64,000 nucleotides of DNA from Saccharospirillum sp043196875. Its GTDB lineage: Bacteria; Pseudomonadota; Gammaproteobacteria; Pseudomonadales; Natronospirillaceae. The position numbers and the translations under genes are program-made. Shown here piece by piece: positions 26,019-35,140 of this stretch. The notes under the pieces are model-generated. The model saw only the letters and a list, made by a program, of their open reading frames with translations. It did no database searches and was not told where the DNA came from. The first letter of the stretch is position 1. Each line of letters starts with the position of its first letter. The stretch covers positions 186,001 to 250,000 of the forward strand of contig NZ_JBEBMX010000003.1 in the NCBI RefSeq assembly GCF_043196875.1. The letters run 5' to 3'.

Positions 26019-26746
26019 CCGCAGCCGACACCCACCAGACGAAGCCGCGCCTGACCAGTGTCGATCAGATCCGTGGTGTCGCCCTGGTGCTGATGGCGCT
26101 GTTTCATTTCAGTTACGATCTCAGCCTATACGGCTATCTGTCTTTCGATTCCAAAGCGCCGTTCTGGGCCATTTTCCGCGGCATCATCGTCGTGCTGTTC
26201 TTTGCCACTGTTGGTATCAGCCTGGTACTGGCCAACCGTGATGGCATGCGCTGGCCGGCTTTCTGGAAACGCGAGGCGAAGATCGTCGCAGGCGCCGCTG
26301 CAATCAGCCTGGCGACCTGGCTGGCGTATCCTCACGCCTGGGTCTGGTTCGGCGTGTTGCATTTTATTGCCGTCGCCAGTTTGTTGGCCGTGCCAGTTAT
26401 TTTTTATCCACGTATTGCCCTGATTCTGGGTATCGCCATCCTGGCGCTGTTCAATATCACTGACTGGTTCAACCTGCAGCCCTTGCATCGCGCTCTGGCC
26501 GGACCCTTGCACCTGCCTACGGCGACCGTCGATCTGACCCGCTTGATTCCCTGGCTGGGTATGGTCTATATCGGCATCTATCTTGGCCATCGCCGTCTGT
26601 TCGGAGTACACCACCTGCCTCTTGGACCTTTCACTCGACCGCTGGTGTGGCTGGGTCAACACAGCCTTGGCTTTTATCTGCTTCATCAGTTGCCACTGTT
26701 CGGCCTGGCCTGGTTAATACACTGGTTGATACAAAGCAGCGTCTGA
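26015..26746 (+). CDS. HGSNAT-domain (DUF1624) membrane protein
   Basis: Polytopic protein of 243 residues of the heparan-alpha-glucosaminide N-acetyltransferase catalytic-domain family (DUF1624), thought to move acyl groups across the membrane. Signature parts are RLTSVDQIRGVALVLMALFH, the adjacent FHFSYDLSLYG with the conserved His, GISLVLANRDGM and WLGMVYIGIYLGH, with about seven membrane helices. The start is TTG at 26015, overlapping the previous stop as TTGA; the first in-frame ATG lies inside the first helix and would remove the family motif. The acceptor substrate is unknown. Last gene of the three-gene operon. Confidence 0.8.
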   Translation: MTAADTHQTKPRLTSVDQIRGVALVLMALFHFSYDLSLYGYLSFDSKAPFWAIFRGIIVVLFFATVGISLVLANRDGMRWPAFWKREAKIVAGAAAISLATWLAYPHAWVWFGVLHFIAVASLLAVPVIFYPRIALILGIAILALFNITDWFNLQPLHRALAGPLHLPTATVDLTRLIPWLGMVYIGIYLGHRRLFGVHHLPLGPFTRPLVWLGQHSLGFYLLHQLPLFGLAWLIHWLIQSSV

Positions 26747-26793
26747 GCCTGGCAAGTGATAAGCTGCCATATTCAATCTGATTTTTTATATCC

Positions 26794-29025
26794 ATGCCCA
26801 CCAAACTGAATCTTCTACTCGGCTGGTTGCTGTTAACTGTCACGACAACGACGCTGACACAGGCAGAACCCATCGACCAGCAACGCCCTTCCATTGCCTT
26901 GGTGCTCGCCGGCGGTGGTGCCCGGGGGCTGTCCCATATCGGCGTGCTGCGGACACTGGAAGAACTCAGAGTGCCGGTCGACTGTGTGGTCGGCACCAGC
27001 ATGGGCGCACTCGTGGGTGGCCTCTATTCAGTGGGTATGAATTCCACAGAAATTGCCGCCATTCTTGATGAACACAGCCTGGTGGAGTTTTTCAATGAAC
27101 GACCACCGCGTCAGTCAATCCAACAAAATTTACGCGCCTACAGCTATCGTTCGCTATTTGGTTTTTCGATCGATACCCAATACGGCTTGCCAGTGCCTTC
27201 CAATGGCATTGCTTCGGGTTATCGATTTGAGCTCTTTATGAAAGAATTGATTGGCACCGGCTACGCCGTTGTCGATCTTGATTTCGATACCCTGCCGACA
27301 CCTTTTCGCGCCGTCGCCACCGATCTGGACAGCGGTGAAGAACGGATATTCAGCGCAGGTAACCTGCCCCAAGCCATGCGTGCCAGCATGTCGCTGCCCG
27401 CGTTAATTGCTCCTTTGACGATTGATGGCCGGCACTACGTCGATGGTGGTTTAGTGCAGAATTTTCCGGTCGCCGCCGGGCGTGAGCTGTGTGGCGATGT
27501 GGTGATCGGCGTCAGCTTACGCATCAAAGACCGCTGGAATGCGCAGTACGATTCATCCTTTGATGTCGCCAACCGTTCCGTTGAAATCCTGATGGATCAG
27601 AACGTCGTGCAGTCACAGCAGCTGTTGTCTGAGAACGATATTTTGATCGAACCGGATATGCAGAAATTCACCTCGGCGGATTTCGATCTATACACAGACA
27701 TCATCAATCAGGGCGAAATTGCGGCCCGCCTGCGCCACGCTGACCTGGCCCAGTTGTCACTGTCACCCGAGGACTATCAACAGTGGCAACAACAGCGACA
27801 GGCCCGGCGGCGGGATAACATTCACATCACCCGCATCACCACGGCCGCAAATCTTGAGTTTAATGATCAGGTCATCATGAGAGACATCACCGCTGACGCC
27901 GGTGAAGATTTCGACCTGACACGACTGCACAATGATATTTCCAACATCTACGGCCGTGGCGATTACACCTACGTCGGTTATCAGATACGTACCTACGATT
28001 CCGACGACTACGGCACCATCGAAATCTATGCCGATTCCAAACCCGAAGGTCACGGCTATTTACGTTTCGGCCTGGATGTCGCCACCGACGACTCACGGCA
28101 AGCCCAGATCAATGTCAGCACCAGTTATCGCCAGCCCTGGATCAATGATCACAACGGCGAACTTCGCCTCGATTTACGCCTGGGTACCGACTTCCTTTTT
28201 CGCAGTGAATTTATTCAGCCGTTGTCGCTGACCGACGGTAGTTTTATTGCCGGACATCTGAGCAGCAGCCGCTATTTCAATGAAATTTATTACGGTAACA
28301 CCCGGGCAGGAAATACCCGCCTGACCACCAGCGAGGTGGGCTTTGATCTGGGCATCACCGGTGCCCGCGGAGAGATTCGCCTCGGTACTTTCGCCACCGA
28401 TGTGGCCGGCAAGCACGACCTGGGATTGTCGGCTGACACCATCGAACCATTCGAGCGTTTTCAGGCCGGTTACCGGCTAAACGCCATCTATGATCAACTC
28501 GATTCTTTCGGTTATCCAAGACGCGGTCTGCTGTTCCGACTGGACGCTTTTGAAACCACCGAAAAATGGGGCTCGGATGACGACTACACTAAGGTTTCCG
28601 CCAAGCTGATCAAGCCACTGTCCAGCGGCAGTCATCATTTAAAAATTCAGCTCGAAGCCGGTGATACCTTTGGTGATCACACCGAGCAATTGTATTTTTA
28701 TGACGGTTATAAACTGGGTGGTCCGGGTCGTTTATCCGGTTTGAATCTGAACCAACTGACGGGTTTGGAATATCAGCTGGCAACGGCAGAATATTATTAT
28801 CGTTTATCCGACATGCCGGACTTTTTCGGGCGCGGTCTGTTTTTAGGAACCGGACTGGAAGCCGGTCGTATCGAGGATGAACTTATGGTTAATCCCGGTG
28901 ACTGGGTTACTTCGGCCAGCCTGTTTGCCGGCATGGATACGGTATTGGGAAAAATGCAGCTCACTCTGGGCCATGCCAGCCTTGATAGAACCGCTTTCTA
29001 TTTCACCCTGGGCCATCGCTTTTGA
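26794..29025 (+). CDS. Patatin-like phospholipase with Omp85-type C-terminal barrel (type Vd autotransporter)
   Basis: Predicted secreted or surface-exposed lipase, 743 residues, resembling Pseudomonas PlpD. A signal peptide (about 1-24) is followed by the patatin domain (about 30-320): oxyanion loop LAGGGARGLSHIG, nucleophile Ser69 in VVGTSMGALVGG and catalytic Asp217 in DGGLVQNFPV. A single POTRA-like segment (about 345-425; ITTAANLEFNDQVIMRDI) and a 16-strand Omp85 barrel (about 430-743) follow, ending in the C-terminal FYFTLGHRF with terminal Phe, the outer-membrane assembly signal. No Shine-Dalgarno sequence is evident before the ATG. A strong inverted repeat separates it from the convergent acyl-CoA synthetase gene. 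Confidence 0.92.
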   Translation: MPTKLNLLLGWLLLTVTTTTLTQAEPIDQQRPSIALVLAGGGARGLSHIGVLRTLEELRVPVDCVVGTSMGALVGGLYSVGMNSTEIAAILDEHSLVEFFNERPPRQSIQQNLRAYSYRSLFGFSIDTQYGLPVPSNGIASGYRFELFMKELIGTGYAVVDLDFDTLPTPFRAVATDLDSGEERIFSAGNLPQAMRASMSLPALIAPLTIDGRHYVDGGLVQNFPVAAGRELCGDVVIGVSLRIKDRWNAQYDSSFDVANRSVEILMDQNVVQSQQLLSENDILIEPDMQKFTSADFDLYTDIINQGEIAARLRHADLAQLSLSPEDYQQWQQQRQARRRDNIHITRITTAANLEFNDQVIMRDITADAGEDFDLTRLHNDISNIYGRGDYTYVGYQIRTYDSDDYGTIEIYADSKPEGHGYLRFGLDVATDDSRQAQINVSTSYRQPWINDHNGELRLDLRLGTDFLFRSEFIQPLSLTDGSFIAGHLSSSRYFNEIYYGNTRAGNTRLTTSEVGFDLGITGARGEIRLGTFATDVAGKHDLGLSADTIEPFERFQAGYRLNAIYDQLDSFGYPRRGLLFRLDAFETTEKWGSDDDYTKVSAKLIKPLSSGSHHLKIQLEAGDTFGDHTEQLYFYDGYKLGGPGRLSGLNLNQLTGLEYQLATAEYYYRLSDMPDFFGRGLFLGTGLEAGRIEDELMVNPGDWVTSASLFAGMDTVLGKMQLTLGHASLDRTAFYFTLGHRF

Positions 29026-29029
29026 CGCA

Positions 29030-29055
29030 GTGGCGAGTACCACTGTACTCGCCAC
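29030..29055. terminator. Inverted repeat between convergent genes
   Basis: The perfect 11-bp stem GTGGCGAGTAC/GTACTCGCCAC with a CACT loop begins 5 nt after the patatin stop. It lacks a T-tract, so it may be a bidirectional terminator or an mRNA 3'-end stabiliser. Confidence 0.6.
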
Positions 29056-29065
29056 CTCGCCTTAT

Positions 29066-30724
29066 TCAGCGTTCATCTTCCCAGATAACCACGCCACCGG
29101 TGACATCATTCAGGCGCTCGCTGTACACCTCTTCCAAATAACTGCGGCGTAATTTGAGCGTTGGCGTCAATCGCTCGTTTTCAATACTCCAGGGCTCTTT
29201 CGCCACCAGAATGCCTTCGAGTTTCTGATGACTTTCCAAGGTGGCATTCAATTCTTCCAGAGTACGTCGTAACGACCGACTTAAACTGTCTCGATCAGCA
29301 TTGCGGCGATGTTCAGCCAGCACTACAACGGCCGCCGGCTGGGTACGGCCAGCACCAATCACACAGACTTGCTCGATATCCGGATTACCGGACAAGCGGC
29401 TTTCCAGCGGTACCGGCGCCACATATTTGCCCTTGGTGGTTTTAAATTCTTCTTTCAGCCGACCAATGATGCGGAACGCCCCGTCGGCCGTTTGCTCAGC
29501 TTTATCGCCGGTACGAAACCAGCCATCCTGAAAGGCTTCAGCGGTCGCTTGGGGGTTGTTGTAATACTCCTCGAAAACGGCATCGCCGCGAATCAGTAAT
29601 TCACCATCATTAGCGATTTTCATCTCCACGCAGGCCAGCGGCACACCAATGGTGCCCATGCGCTCAGCCTTAAATGGCATATTGCACGCCGATAGACCGG
29701 TGGTCTCACTCATGCCCCAGCCTTCGCAAATATTGATGCCCAGGCCGTGATACCACTGCAACAAAGTCGGCGCGATCGGCGCCGAACCGGAACCGAAGGT
29801 ATGCACGGAATCGAGGCCGAGACCGGCGCGAATCTTACGTGCCACCAGCTTGCCCAGCAGTGGAATCTTAAGCAGTTTCTGCAGTTTCTCGGCGGGCATT
29901 TTTTCGTGCACACCGACCTGAAAACGGGTCCACAAACGCGGTACCGACAAGAAGGTCGTGGGCCGGGCCACTTTCAAGTCGTCGACAAAGGTATCCAGCG
30001 ATTCAACAAAGTAGATCGGGCCGCCGGTATACAGTGCTGTGCCTTCCACCACACCGCGTTCTGTAATGTGTGCCAACGGCAGGTAGGAAATACCTCTGTC
30101 TTGCGGCGTCATCCCAACCAGCTCGCGGTTGGTGGTTGAGGCTGCCGCGTACTGCAGATATTTGAGCACCACACCCTTGGGCTTACCGGTACTGCCAGAG
30201 GTGTAGACCAAGGTCATGACGTCATTGAGACTGATATCGGCAACCGTGGCCAAGGGCTCATGCTGGGCGATCCAGTCCTCCCAGCGATGATCATGTGCAA
30301 TGGTCTGATACGGAAAACCAATGCGCACAATGCTGCCGTCGAATACCGCCTCACCCGCTGCAAAATCGTCCAGCTTGCCGACAAAAACCGCCTTGGCACC
30401 GCTGTCATTGACAATATGGCGGATGGTGTCTTCACCCGCCGTTGCATAGATGGGGACGCTGATCATTCCGGCCATCATGATGGCCCAGTCAGTAATAAAC
30501 CACTCAGCACTGTTCTTGGCGAAGATAGCGACGCGATCACCGGGTTTGAGCCCCAGGGAAAGCAGCCCCTGGGCAATACGGCGGGCGTTGTCGTCGACCT
30601 GGCGCCAGGTCCAGATTTTCAGTTGGCGGTTAACGGGTTGGTGCAGGAAAGGCTGATCGCCGCGTTCAGCAACATGGCGGGCCAGTTCGGCCAGGGGAGT
30701 CTGGTAGGTCATAAGGGTATCCAT
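29066..30724 (-). CDS. Long-chain acyl-CoA synthetase (AMP-binding)
   Basis: Activates fatty acids to acyl-CoA through an acyl-adenylate; feeds beta-oxidation (fadBA here) or lipid synthesis. At 552 residues it is of the shorter FAA1-like type. ATP/AMP motifs are TLVYTSGSTGKPKGVVL, the GWGMSETTGLSACN loop, GWFRTGDKAEQT and the hinge IIGRLKEEFKTTKGKYVAP, with the C-terminal domain after it. The N-terminal part is PLAELARHVAERGDQPFL. The ATG at 30724 has only a weak purine-rich stretch upstream (a second ATG is four codons later). No PsrA-like site was seen upstream. It converges with the patatin gene; whether they share a lipid-scavenging role is only a guess. Confidence 0.9.
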   Translation of the reverse strand: MDTLMTYQTPLAELARHVAERGDQPFLHQPVNRQLKIWTWRQVDDNARRIAQGLLSLGLKPGDRVAIFAKNSAEWFITDWAIMMAGMISVPIYATAGEDTIRHIVNDSGAKAVFVGKLDDFAAGEAVFDGSIVRIGFPYQTIAHDHRWEDWIAQHEPLATVADISLNDVMTLVYTSGSTGKPKGVVLKYLQYAAASTTNRELVGMTPQDRGISYLPLAHITERGVVEGTALYTGGPIYFVESLDTFVDDLKVARPTTFLSVPRLWTRFQVGVHEKMPAEKLQKLLKIPLLGKLVARKIRAGLGLDSVHTFGSGSAPIAPTLLQWYHGLGINICEGWGMSETTGLSACNMPFKAERMGTIGVPLACVEMKIANDGELLIRGDAVFEEYYNNPQATAEAFQDGWFRTGDKAEQTADGAFRIIGRLKEEFKTTKGKYVAPVPLESRLSGNPDIEQVCVIGAGRTQPAAVVVLAEHRRNADRDSLSRSLRRTLEELNATLESHQKLEGILVAKEPWSIENERLTPTLKLRRSYLEEVYSERLNDVTGGVVIWEDER

Positions 30725-30897
30725 TCTTTTTGATGTTTTATTGGACCACTTCAGTATTGACCAAAGTCACGCTGGAAGCACCCTGTCGGCAGTGTAAAAA
30801 CGCCATTCCTGATCCCGCCGCCACAATGGCGCGCGGATGACCCGGGACGCTGATTTTCGGTAAACTGCCTCGAGGTCCGCCAAGGTTGAACCCTGTT

Positions 30898-31386
30898 ATG
30901 CGCCAATCACCACCTTCGCTGTTGTACGCTCTGATTGCGGCTGTCGCCTTCGCCCTGAGCACTGCCATCCTGGCGCTGACCGATTTTGGTAATAACAGCC
31001 GCCTTGGCCAGTTGCGCACCGAGAATCAGCAATTGCAGCAACGCACTGAGATCCTGCGCAATGCCCTCGCCCGCTTCAATGAAGATCAGGACGAGGTAAG
31101 CGTTGTGATTGAGGAGCTCGAAACAGAATTGGCCGAGGTTCGGCGCAATTACGCCAGGCTTGGCGAGACCGCGGAACAGGTTCGCCAACGCCTGGAAAAC
31201 GCCAATGATCGTCTGAAGCGATTCGAGAGTTTAGAGAGCGAACTGCAGCGGCTTACACGAACCAACGAAGAACTGCAGGAACGCAATGACATCCTGGTCG
31301 AGCGCCTTGAGGCCAGCCGTGCAGCGCTGGACCGCTTGCAACAGCAACGCAACGCCCCACTAAACCCAACCGTCGACCTCTACTAA
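30898..31386 (+). CDS. Single-pass membrane protein with long coiled coil
   Basis: A 162-residue protein not recognised as a named family. Residues about 8-27 form an N-terminal membrane helix (LLYALIAAVAFALSTAILAL), followed by about 115 residues of heptad-rich coiled coil (LRTENQQLQQRTEILRNALA, VVIEELETELAEVRRNYARL, ESELQRLTRTNEELQERNDI) and a short PLNPTVDLY tail. This looks like a periplasmic or cytoplasmic spacer/anchor, similar in shape to small FtsL/FtsB-like or LapA-like proteins, but without a specific match. I take the ATG at 30898, which has AAGG about 11 nt upstream; an in-frame TTG lies four codons earlier. It converges with the P-loop kinase-like gene with a 4-nt overlap. Confidence 0.7.
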   Translation: MRQSPPSLLYALIAAVAFALSTAILALTDFGNNSRLGQLRTENQQLQQRTEILRNALARFNEDQDEVSVVIEELETELAEVRRNYARLGETAEQVRQRLENANDRLKRFESLESELQRLTRTNEELQERNDILVERLEASRAALDRLQQQRNAPLNPTVDLY

Positions 31387-32114
31387 AGCGATGTGTACTT
31401 ATCGCCCCAGGCTCGTTCGAAATACGCAATAACAGCCGCCTTGGCAGTGTCAAAATCAACAGAAAAGTCCTGATAATAAAGACCGTAACGCTCACATTCG
31501 GCACACAGATATCGGCTGTAGTCGACGCCTTCTTCCACCAAACGATGCAAGTCGGCATCCGACATGTCGATGGTCCAGCTATTGGGTAGATGGTAGTGAC
31601 GCTTAATTTGCGCAACGTGCTGAGACACGACAACGTTCTGATAACCCACAAAACAGGCTGGCAAAGCAAAACCGAGTTGATCCGATAGCTGCGCCACCTG
31701 CCAGGGCAAAACCTCACCTTCCACCAGATAACTCAATCCGGTTTCGTGCATATTGATGAGCAGAGCACGCACAAAAGGCCAGAGTTGTTCACTCACGGCT
31801 ATCGATGAAGCGTCAGTATCCAGCGGGTAAGATGGTACGGCTTTGGAGAGTGCCATCTTGATGGGATCAATGGACAAATATGGTACGCCGAGCCGAGGTA
31901 ACAGCTCTCGTGAAATCAGGCTTTTGCCGGTTCGGGATGCTCCACCGAGAATCAATACAGCACTCACTGGAAAGTCGCCGCAATAAAACAAAGCAGTGGT
32001 TTGGTTATCCAGAATAACATCATAACGCTGAGCAGTCGGCCGATTGATAAACCAGTATTTCGGCACGCCTCTGACAATGCAAGGTATCGCGTGAGCCGGA
32101 CTACCCCAGCTCAC
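31383..32114 (-). CDS. P-loop kinase-like protein of unknown substrate
   Basis: A predicted nucleotide-binding protein with Walker A GGASRTGKS preceded by a hydrophobic strand (SAVLILGG), then PYLSIDPIKMALSK and a late YFERAWGDKY helix, the general arrangement of small kinases such as zeta-toxin/chloramphenicol-phosphotransferase-like or AAA_33 proteins. No clear lid Arg motif or toxin-antitoxin partner was recognised. The frame as read begins with GTG at 32114 and gives 243 residues, but about 49 of these precede the Walker A strand; a shorter reading from GTG 31967 (VSAVLILGG) fits the usual layout better. Neither start has a convincing Shine-Dalgarno sequence. The gene looks AT-richer than nearby housekeeping genes. 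Confidence 0.6.
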   Translation of the reverse strand: MSWGSPAHAIPCIVRGVPKYWFINRPTAQRYDVILDNQTTALFYCGDFPVSAVLILGGASRTGKSLISRELLPRLGVPYLSIDPIKMALSKAVPSYPLDTDASSIAVSEQLWPFVRALLINMHETGLSYLVEGEVLPWQVAQLSDQLGFALPACFVGYQNVVVSQHVAQIKRHYHLPNSWTIDMSDADLHRLVEEGVDYSRYLCAECERYGLYYQDFSVDFDTAKAAVIAYFERAWGDKYTSL

Positions 32115-32135
32115 GCTATGCCAAGCTCAGCTGCT

Positions 32136-32693
32136 TTAAGCGGTCACTTCAAACACCTTGTTGAAGTCGAACCGATTGTCGGTATCGATGTACAGCTTGA
32201 GCTTCCGTGAGATCTCCGAGGCTGAAAAGATACCCCGAATTCGGCCATGCTCACTGTCGATCACCAAACAGTGCTGTTGATGCACATTTTTAAGCACCTG
32301 GATAACGTTGCCAATCGTCGCTCTTTTCACTTGCGCAATGTCCAGCGCAGCGAGTTGTTTCTTCGGAGTCATCAGGTCGGTTACGTCGATCTCATCACGA
32401 CGATAACCCTCGGACACACGCTGCACGATCTTGCGTTCAATCAGGTCATCGGCGGTTATCACACCAACAAAGTGGTTGCGGTGGTTAACCACCAGCAGCA
32501 GTCGCACGTGAGTGGTCATCATCACTTTCCTGGCATCCAGGGCCGAGGTAGCCACTTCGATCACTCGGGGCTGCACGGTCTCGAAGTCGGTGAAGAAGTC
32601 GACGGCCGGAGAATTCTGCGAGAGCACCTCGCCTTGTTCCGGCCAGGCCAGCTCATTGATGTCGCTCAGCGGATATAAGGTCATGTTTTTCAT
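32136..32693 (-). CDS. CBS-domain pair protein
   Basis: A 185-residue protein made mainly of two tandem CBS domains (about 50-105 and 120-180), modules that bind adenosyl nucleotides and act as energy or ligand sensors. Visible CBS features are EVATSALDARKVMMTTHVRL followed by LLVVNHRNHFVGVITADDL, and KRATIGNVIQVLKNVHQQH with LVIDSEHGRIRGIFSASEIS. The first 45 residues are unassigned. ATG 32693 (MKNMTLYPLS) has GGAGAC upstream; the in-frame codon at 32735 is less likely. It lies 21 nt upstream of the P-loop gene on the same strand. No attached enzyme domain is present, so it must act on a partner that is not identifiable here. Confidence 0.85.
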   Translation of the reverse strand: MKNMTLYPLSDINELAWPEQGEVLSQNSPAVDFFTDFETVQPRVIEVATSALDARKVMMTTHVRLLLVVNHRNHFVGVITADDLIERKIVQRVSEGYRRDEIDVTDLMTPKKQLAALDIAQVKRATIGNVIQVLKNVHQQHCLVIDSEHGRIRGIFSASEISRKLKLYIDTDNRFDFNKVFEVTA

Positions 32694-32788
32694 AGCACTG
32701 TCTCCTACCCGTTGCGGCCATAAAAGGCCCGTCAAGCGGGTACTAAAGGTGTTTATGCCAATATTGAAAGTGAAACGTTATGGGTTAA

Positions 32789-33094
32789 CTAGCAGAGACA
32801 GACAGGAGGTGCCCGGATGAGCTTTGAGCCAGAGTGATTAAGGTCAAGAAGGTCGGACGATGAAGGACGCCGGAGCGTCGTTTCAAGCAACAGGAATGGG
32901 TGGCGACGGTGAGAGGTGACCAGTCCACTGTCATCGCTTTCAAAAGCATGGCCGGACCAATCCGTCGCGTCGACTGCCTCAGCCACATTGCCGATAAGCG
33001 AAACGCTGTCCGCAGGCTCGTCGCAAGCAAAGGTAGCGCCCGCGTAAAGCAGCAATAGCGGTAACAAAAACAGCGGTAATAAGATGCGATGCAT
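32789..33094 (-). CDS. Small secreted protein of unknown function
   Basis: A 101-residue protein with a strong signal peptide (RILLPLFLLPLLLLYAGATFA/CDEP), after which the mature part begins with Cys and is acidic, then basic (TSHRRHPFLLLETTLRRPSSS), ending APPVCLC. The first mature Cys in AGATFAC could be a lipobox-like site, but the -3 position is not typical. I recognise no family. ATG 33094 has AGAGGTGA upstream and is preferred to longer frames. An overlapping frame of similar size exists in the same region, so a coding role needs support, but the signal peptide and the ribosome-binding site favour this one. Confidence 0.5.
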   Translation of the reverse strand: MHRILLPLFLLPLLLLYAGATFACDEPADSVSLIGNVAEAVDATDWSGHAFESDDSGLVTSHRRHPFLLLETTLRRPSSSDLLDLNHSGSKLIRAPPVCLC

Positions 33095-33230
33095 AAACCG
33101 ATCACCTCTGCCATCAGTATTGCTGAGCATTCGGGCATGCGCAAATTCATTCGCAAATAAAAGTGCAGCGATGCCGGGACCTGGGCAAAGATGGAACCAC
33201 CAGCTGAGAGACCGAGCCCCGGTCTAGCGG

Positions 33231-35078
33231 CTACCGATACTTGTTGGTCGGCTTGAACCCGCTCTGCTCCGGTTGACGGCGATCACGCACCCAGACTTCG
33301 CCATTGGGGTGCAGGCCCCCGCCCCGACTGGCCGGTACCGCCGAATGACGGGCGCGATGCAGCAGACGGGTGTCGGCTTTGCCGACCTTGGGATGCAAAC
33401 CGCCGTTATCGGCCACGGCTTTGTCCCAGACCGCCTTGCGCGCCTGATAAGTCGCCGGGTCGGCCAGTTCGGTGCAGTTGAGTTCGTTGGTGTTGAGATC
33501 AGCGATGACCTCGTCACCGTCTTCCACCAGGGCAATAGGACCACCCAGAGCCGCTTCCGGCCCGACATGACCAATCACCAGTCCCACCGAACCGCCGGAG
33601 AAACGCGCGTCGGTCATCAGCGCCACAACAATGCCCTTTTCCCGGCACAGAGCGGTGATGCGTGAGGTGGGGTCGAGCATTTCCGGCATGCCGGGGGCGC
33701 CGGTCGGGCCGCAATAGCGGACGATGATCATGTCGTTGTTGCGGAAGCCGTCCGGACGCTGATCGAGTTCGGTCAGCAGATCGAGTTCTCCCTCGAAGAC
33801 GCGGGCGCGGCCTTTGAACAGATTATCGTCGAGTCCGCCCTCGACACCGGCGAGTTTAAGAATGGCGGAAAAATCGGGCGACAGGTTGCCACCCAGCAGC
33901 CGCAGTCCGCCAGTGGGCTTATAGGGCGCACTGACCGGCAGAATGACTTCGCCGTCCGGCGCTGGTGGATCAAGCGCCTCGATTTGCTCGGCCAGGGTCT
34001 GACCAGTACAGGTCATGGTAGCGCCGTTCAGCAGGCCGGCATCGAGCAGTTCCTTGACGATAACCGGCACACCACCGACCCGGTCGATGTCGAGCATGGA
34101 ATACTTGCCATAAGGACGGGCGTTGGTCAGCACCGGGACGATGTCGCGCGACAGCTGGTTGAATTCTTCCGGGGTCATGATGTCGCGCCAGAAGTGCTCA
34201 TAACCGGCAGCCCGGGCGATCTCCGGGGTATGCAGAACCACATTGGTCGACCCGCCTACAGCCATCGCCACAATCAGGGCATTGCGCAACGAATCGGGGC
34301 TGACGATGTCGCGCGGTTTCAGCCCGCTGTCGATCATCCGCGCCAGGTACTCGACCAGTTGCCCGGCGAATTCCTGTTCACGACGCGGGTCATCCGAGGC
34401 GGCCGCCACCATATGCAACGGCTGCAGGCCGAGCACACCGATAAAGGTTTGCATGGTGTTGTAGGTGAACATACCGCCACAACTGCCGATGCCCGGACAG
34501 GCATGAGCCGATACCCGCTCGCGCACGGCGGCATCCGGATTCCCGGCCGCCTGATAGGCGCTGACGATGTCCAAAGCCTCGCCGGTTTGCGGGTCGCACC
34601 CAGGCCGGATGGTGCCGTCCGACATGATGATGGCCGGCTCGTTGTGTTCGAGCACGGCAGAGAGCGTGCCCACCGGCGGCTTGTCACAGGCGACCACAGC
34701 AATCACACCGGCCAAGCCGGTGGCTTCCAGGTGCTCGCACAGGCTGTCCTGCGTCACTTCGCGTCCGATCAGCGAATAGCGCATCTCCGCCGTGCCGTTA
34801 CGAATACCATCCGAGGTGGCGATGGTGAATTCGGGCTGCACCAATCGATAGGGAAGCTGCCCAGGCGCACGACCAATACGGGATTTCAGCTGCGCATGAA
34901 TGGCCTCCACCTTGCCTTGCACGCCCAGGTAACACTGGCTGTCACCCTTGGTGCCGACCACCCCGACCGAGGGCTCGTGAATCAGCTCAGGGTCTGTGCC
35001 CAGTTCTTTGGCCATACCGATGCTCTGCGCCGAGCGGCCGGGGTGACGGTCGATAAGGACGATTCGTTGTTTGGCCAT
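33231..35078 (-). CDS. IlvD/Edd family dehydratase
   Basis: Fe-S dehydratase of the dihydroxy-acid / sugar-acid dehydratase family, 615 residues. The three cluster cysteines can be placed: GTKGDSQCYLGV, VACDKPPVGT and HACPGIGSCGGMFTYNTMQT; the later ARFSGGSVGLVIGHVGPEA contains the conserved catalytic Ser region. The family includes IlvD (branched-chain amino acids), Edd (6-phosphogluconate) and aldonic-acid dehydratases; some motifs (ACDKPPVG, and the divergent C-terminus LLHRARHSAVPASRGGGLHP) differ from textbook IlvD, so the substrate is open. GGAGGTAACCA precedes the ATG. It stands alone, with its own predicted promoter upstream. Confidence 0.85.
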   Translation of the reverse strand: MAKQRIVLIDRHPGRSAQSIGMAKELGTDPELIHEPSVGVVGTKGDSQCYLGVQGKVEAIHAQLKSRIGRAPGQLPYRLVQPEFTIATSDGIRNGTAEMRYSLIGREVTQDSLCEHLEATGLAGVIAVVACDKPPVGTLSAVLEHNEPAIIMSDGTIRPGCDPQTGEALDIVSAYQAAGNPDAAVRERVSAHACPGIGSCGGMFTYNTMQTFIGVLGLQPLHMVAAASDDPRREQEFAGQLVEYLARMIDSGLKPRDIVSPDSLRNALIVAMAVGGSTNVVLHTPEIARAAGYEHFWRDIMTPEEFNQLSRDIVPVLTNARPYGKYSMLDIDRVGGVPVIVKELLDAGLLNGATMTCTGQTLAEQIEALDPPAPDGEVILPVSAPYKPTGGLRLLGGNLSPDFSAILKLAGVEGGLDDNLFKGRARVFEGELDLLTELDQRPDGFRNNDMIIVRYCGPTGAPGMPEMLDPTSRITALCREKGIVVALMTDARFSGGSVGLVIGHVGPEAALGGPIALVEDGDEVIADLNTNELNCTELADPATYQARKAVWDKAVADNGGLHPKVGKADTRLLHRARHSAVPASRGGGLHPNGEVWVRDRRQPEQSGFKPTNKYR

Positions 35079-35112
35079 TGGTTACCTCCGACATACAGAC
35101 CACAGATGAGGG

Positions 35113-35140
35113 TTTATACAGCAGTAGTCGCCATTGTCAG
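35113..35140 (-). promoter_or_regulatory. Predicted promoter of the IlvD/Edd-family gene
   Basis: Read leftward, CTGACA and TATAAA (five of six consensus bases each) are 16 nt apart, about 35 nt before the ATG. Confidence 0.5.

Noticed and set aside
31383..32114. Toxin-antitoxin reading of the P-loop kinase-like gene (zeta-type toxin)
   Set aside because: No epsilon-like antitoxin gene is adjacent and the kinase lacks clear zeta-specific motifs, so only a general P-loop call is made.
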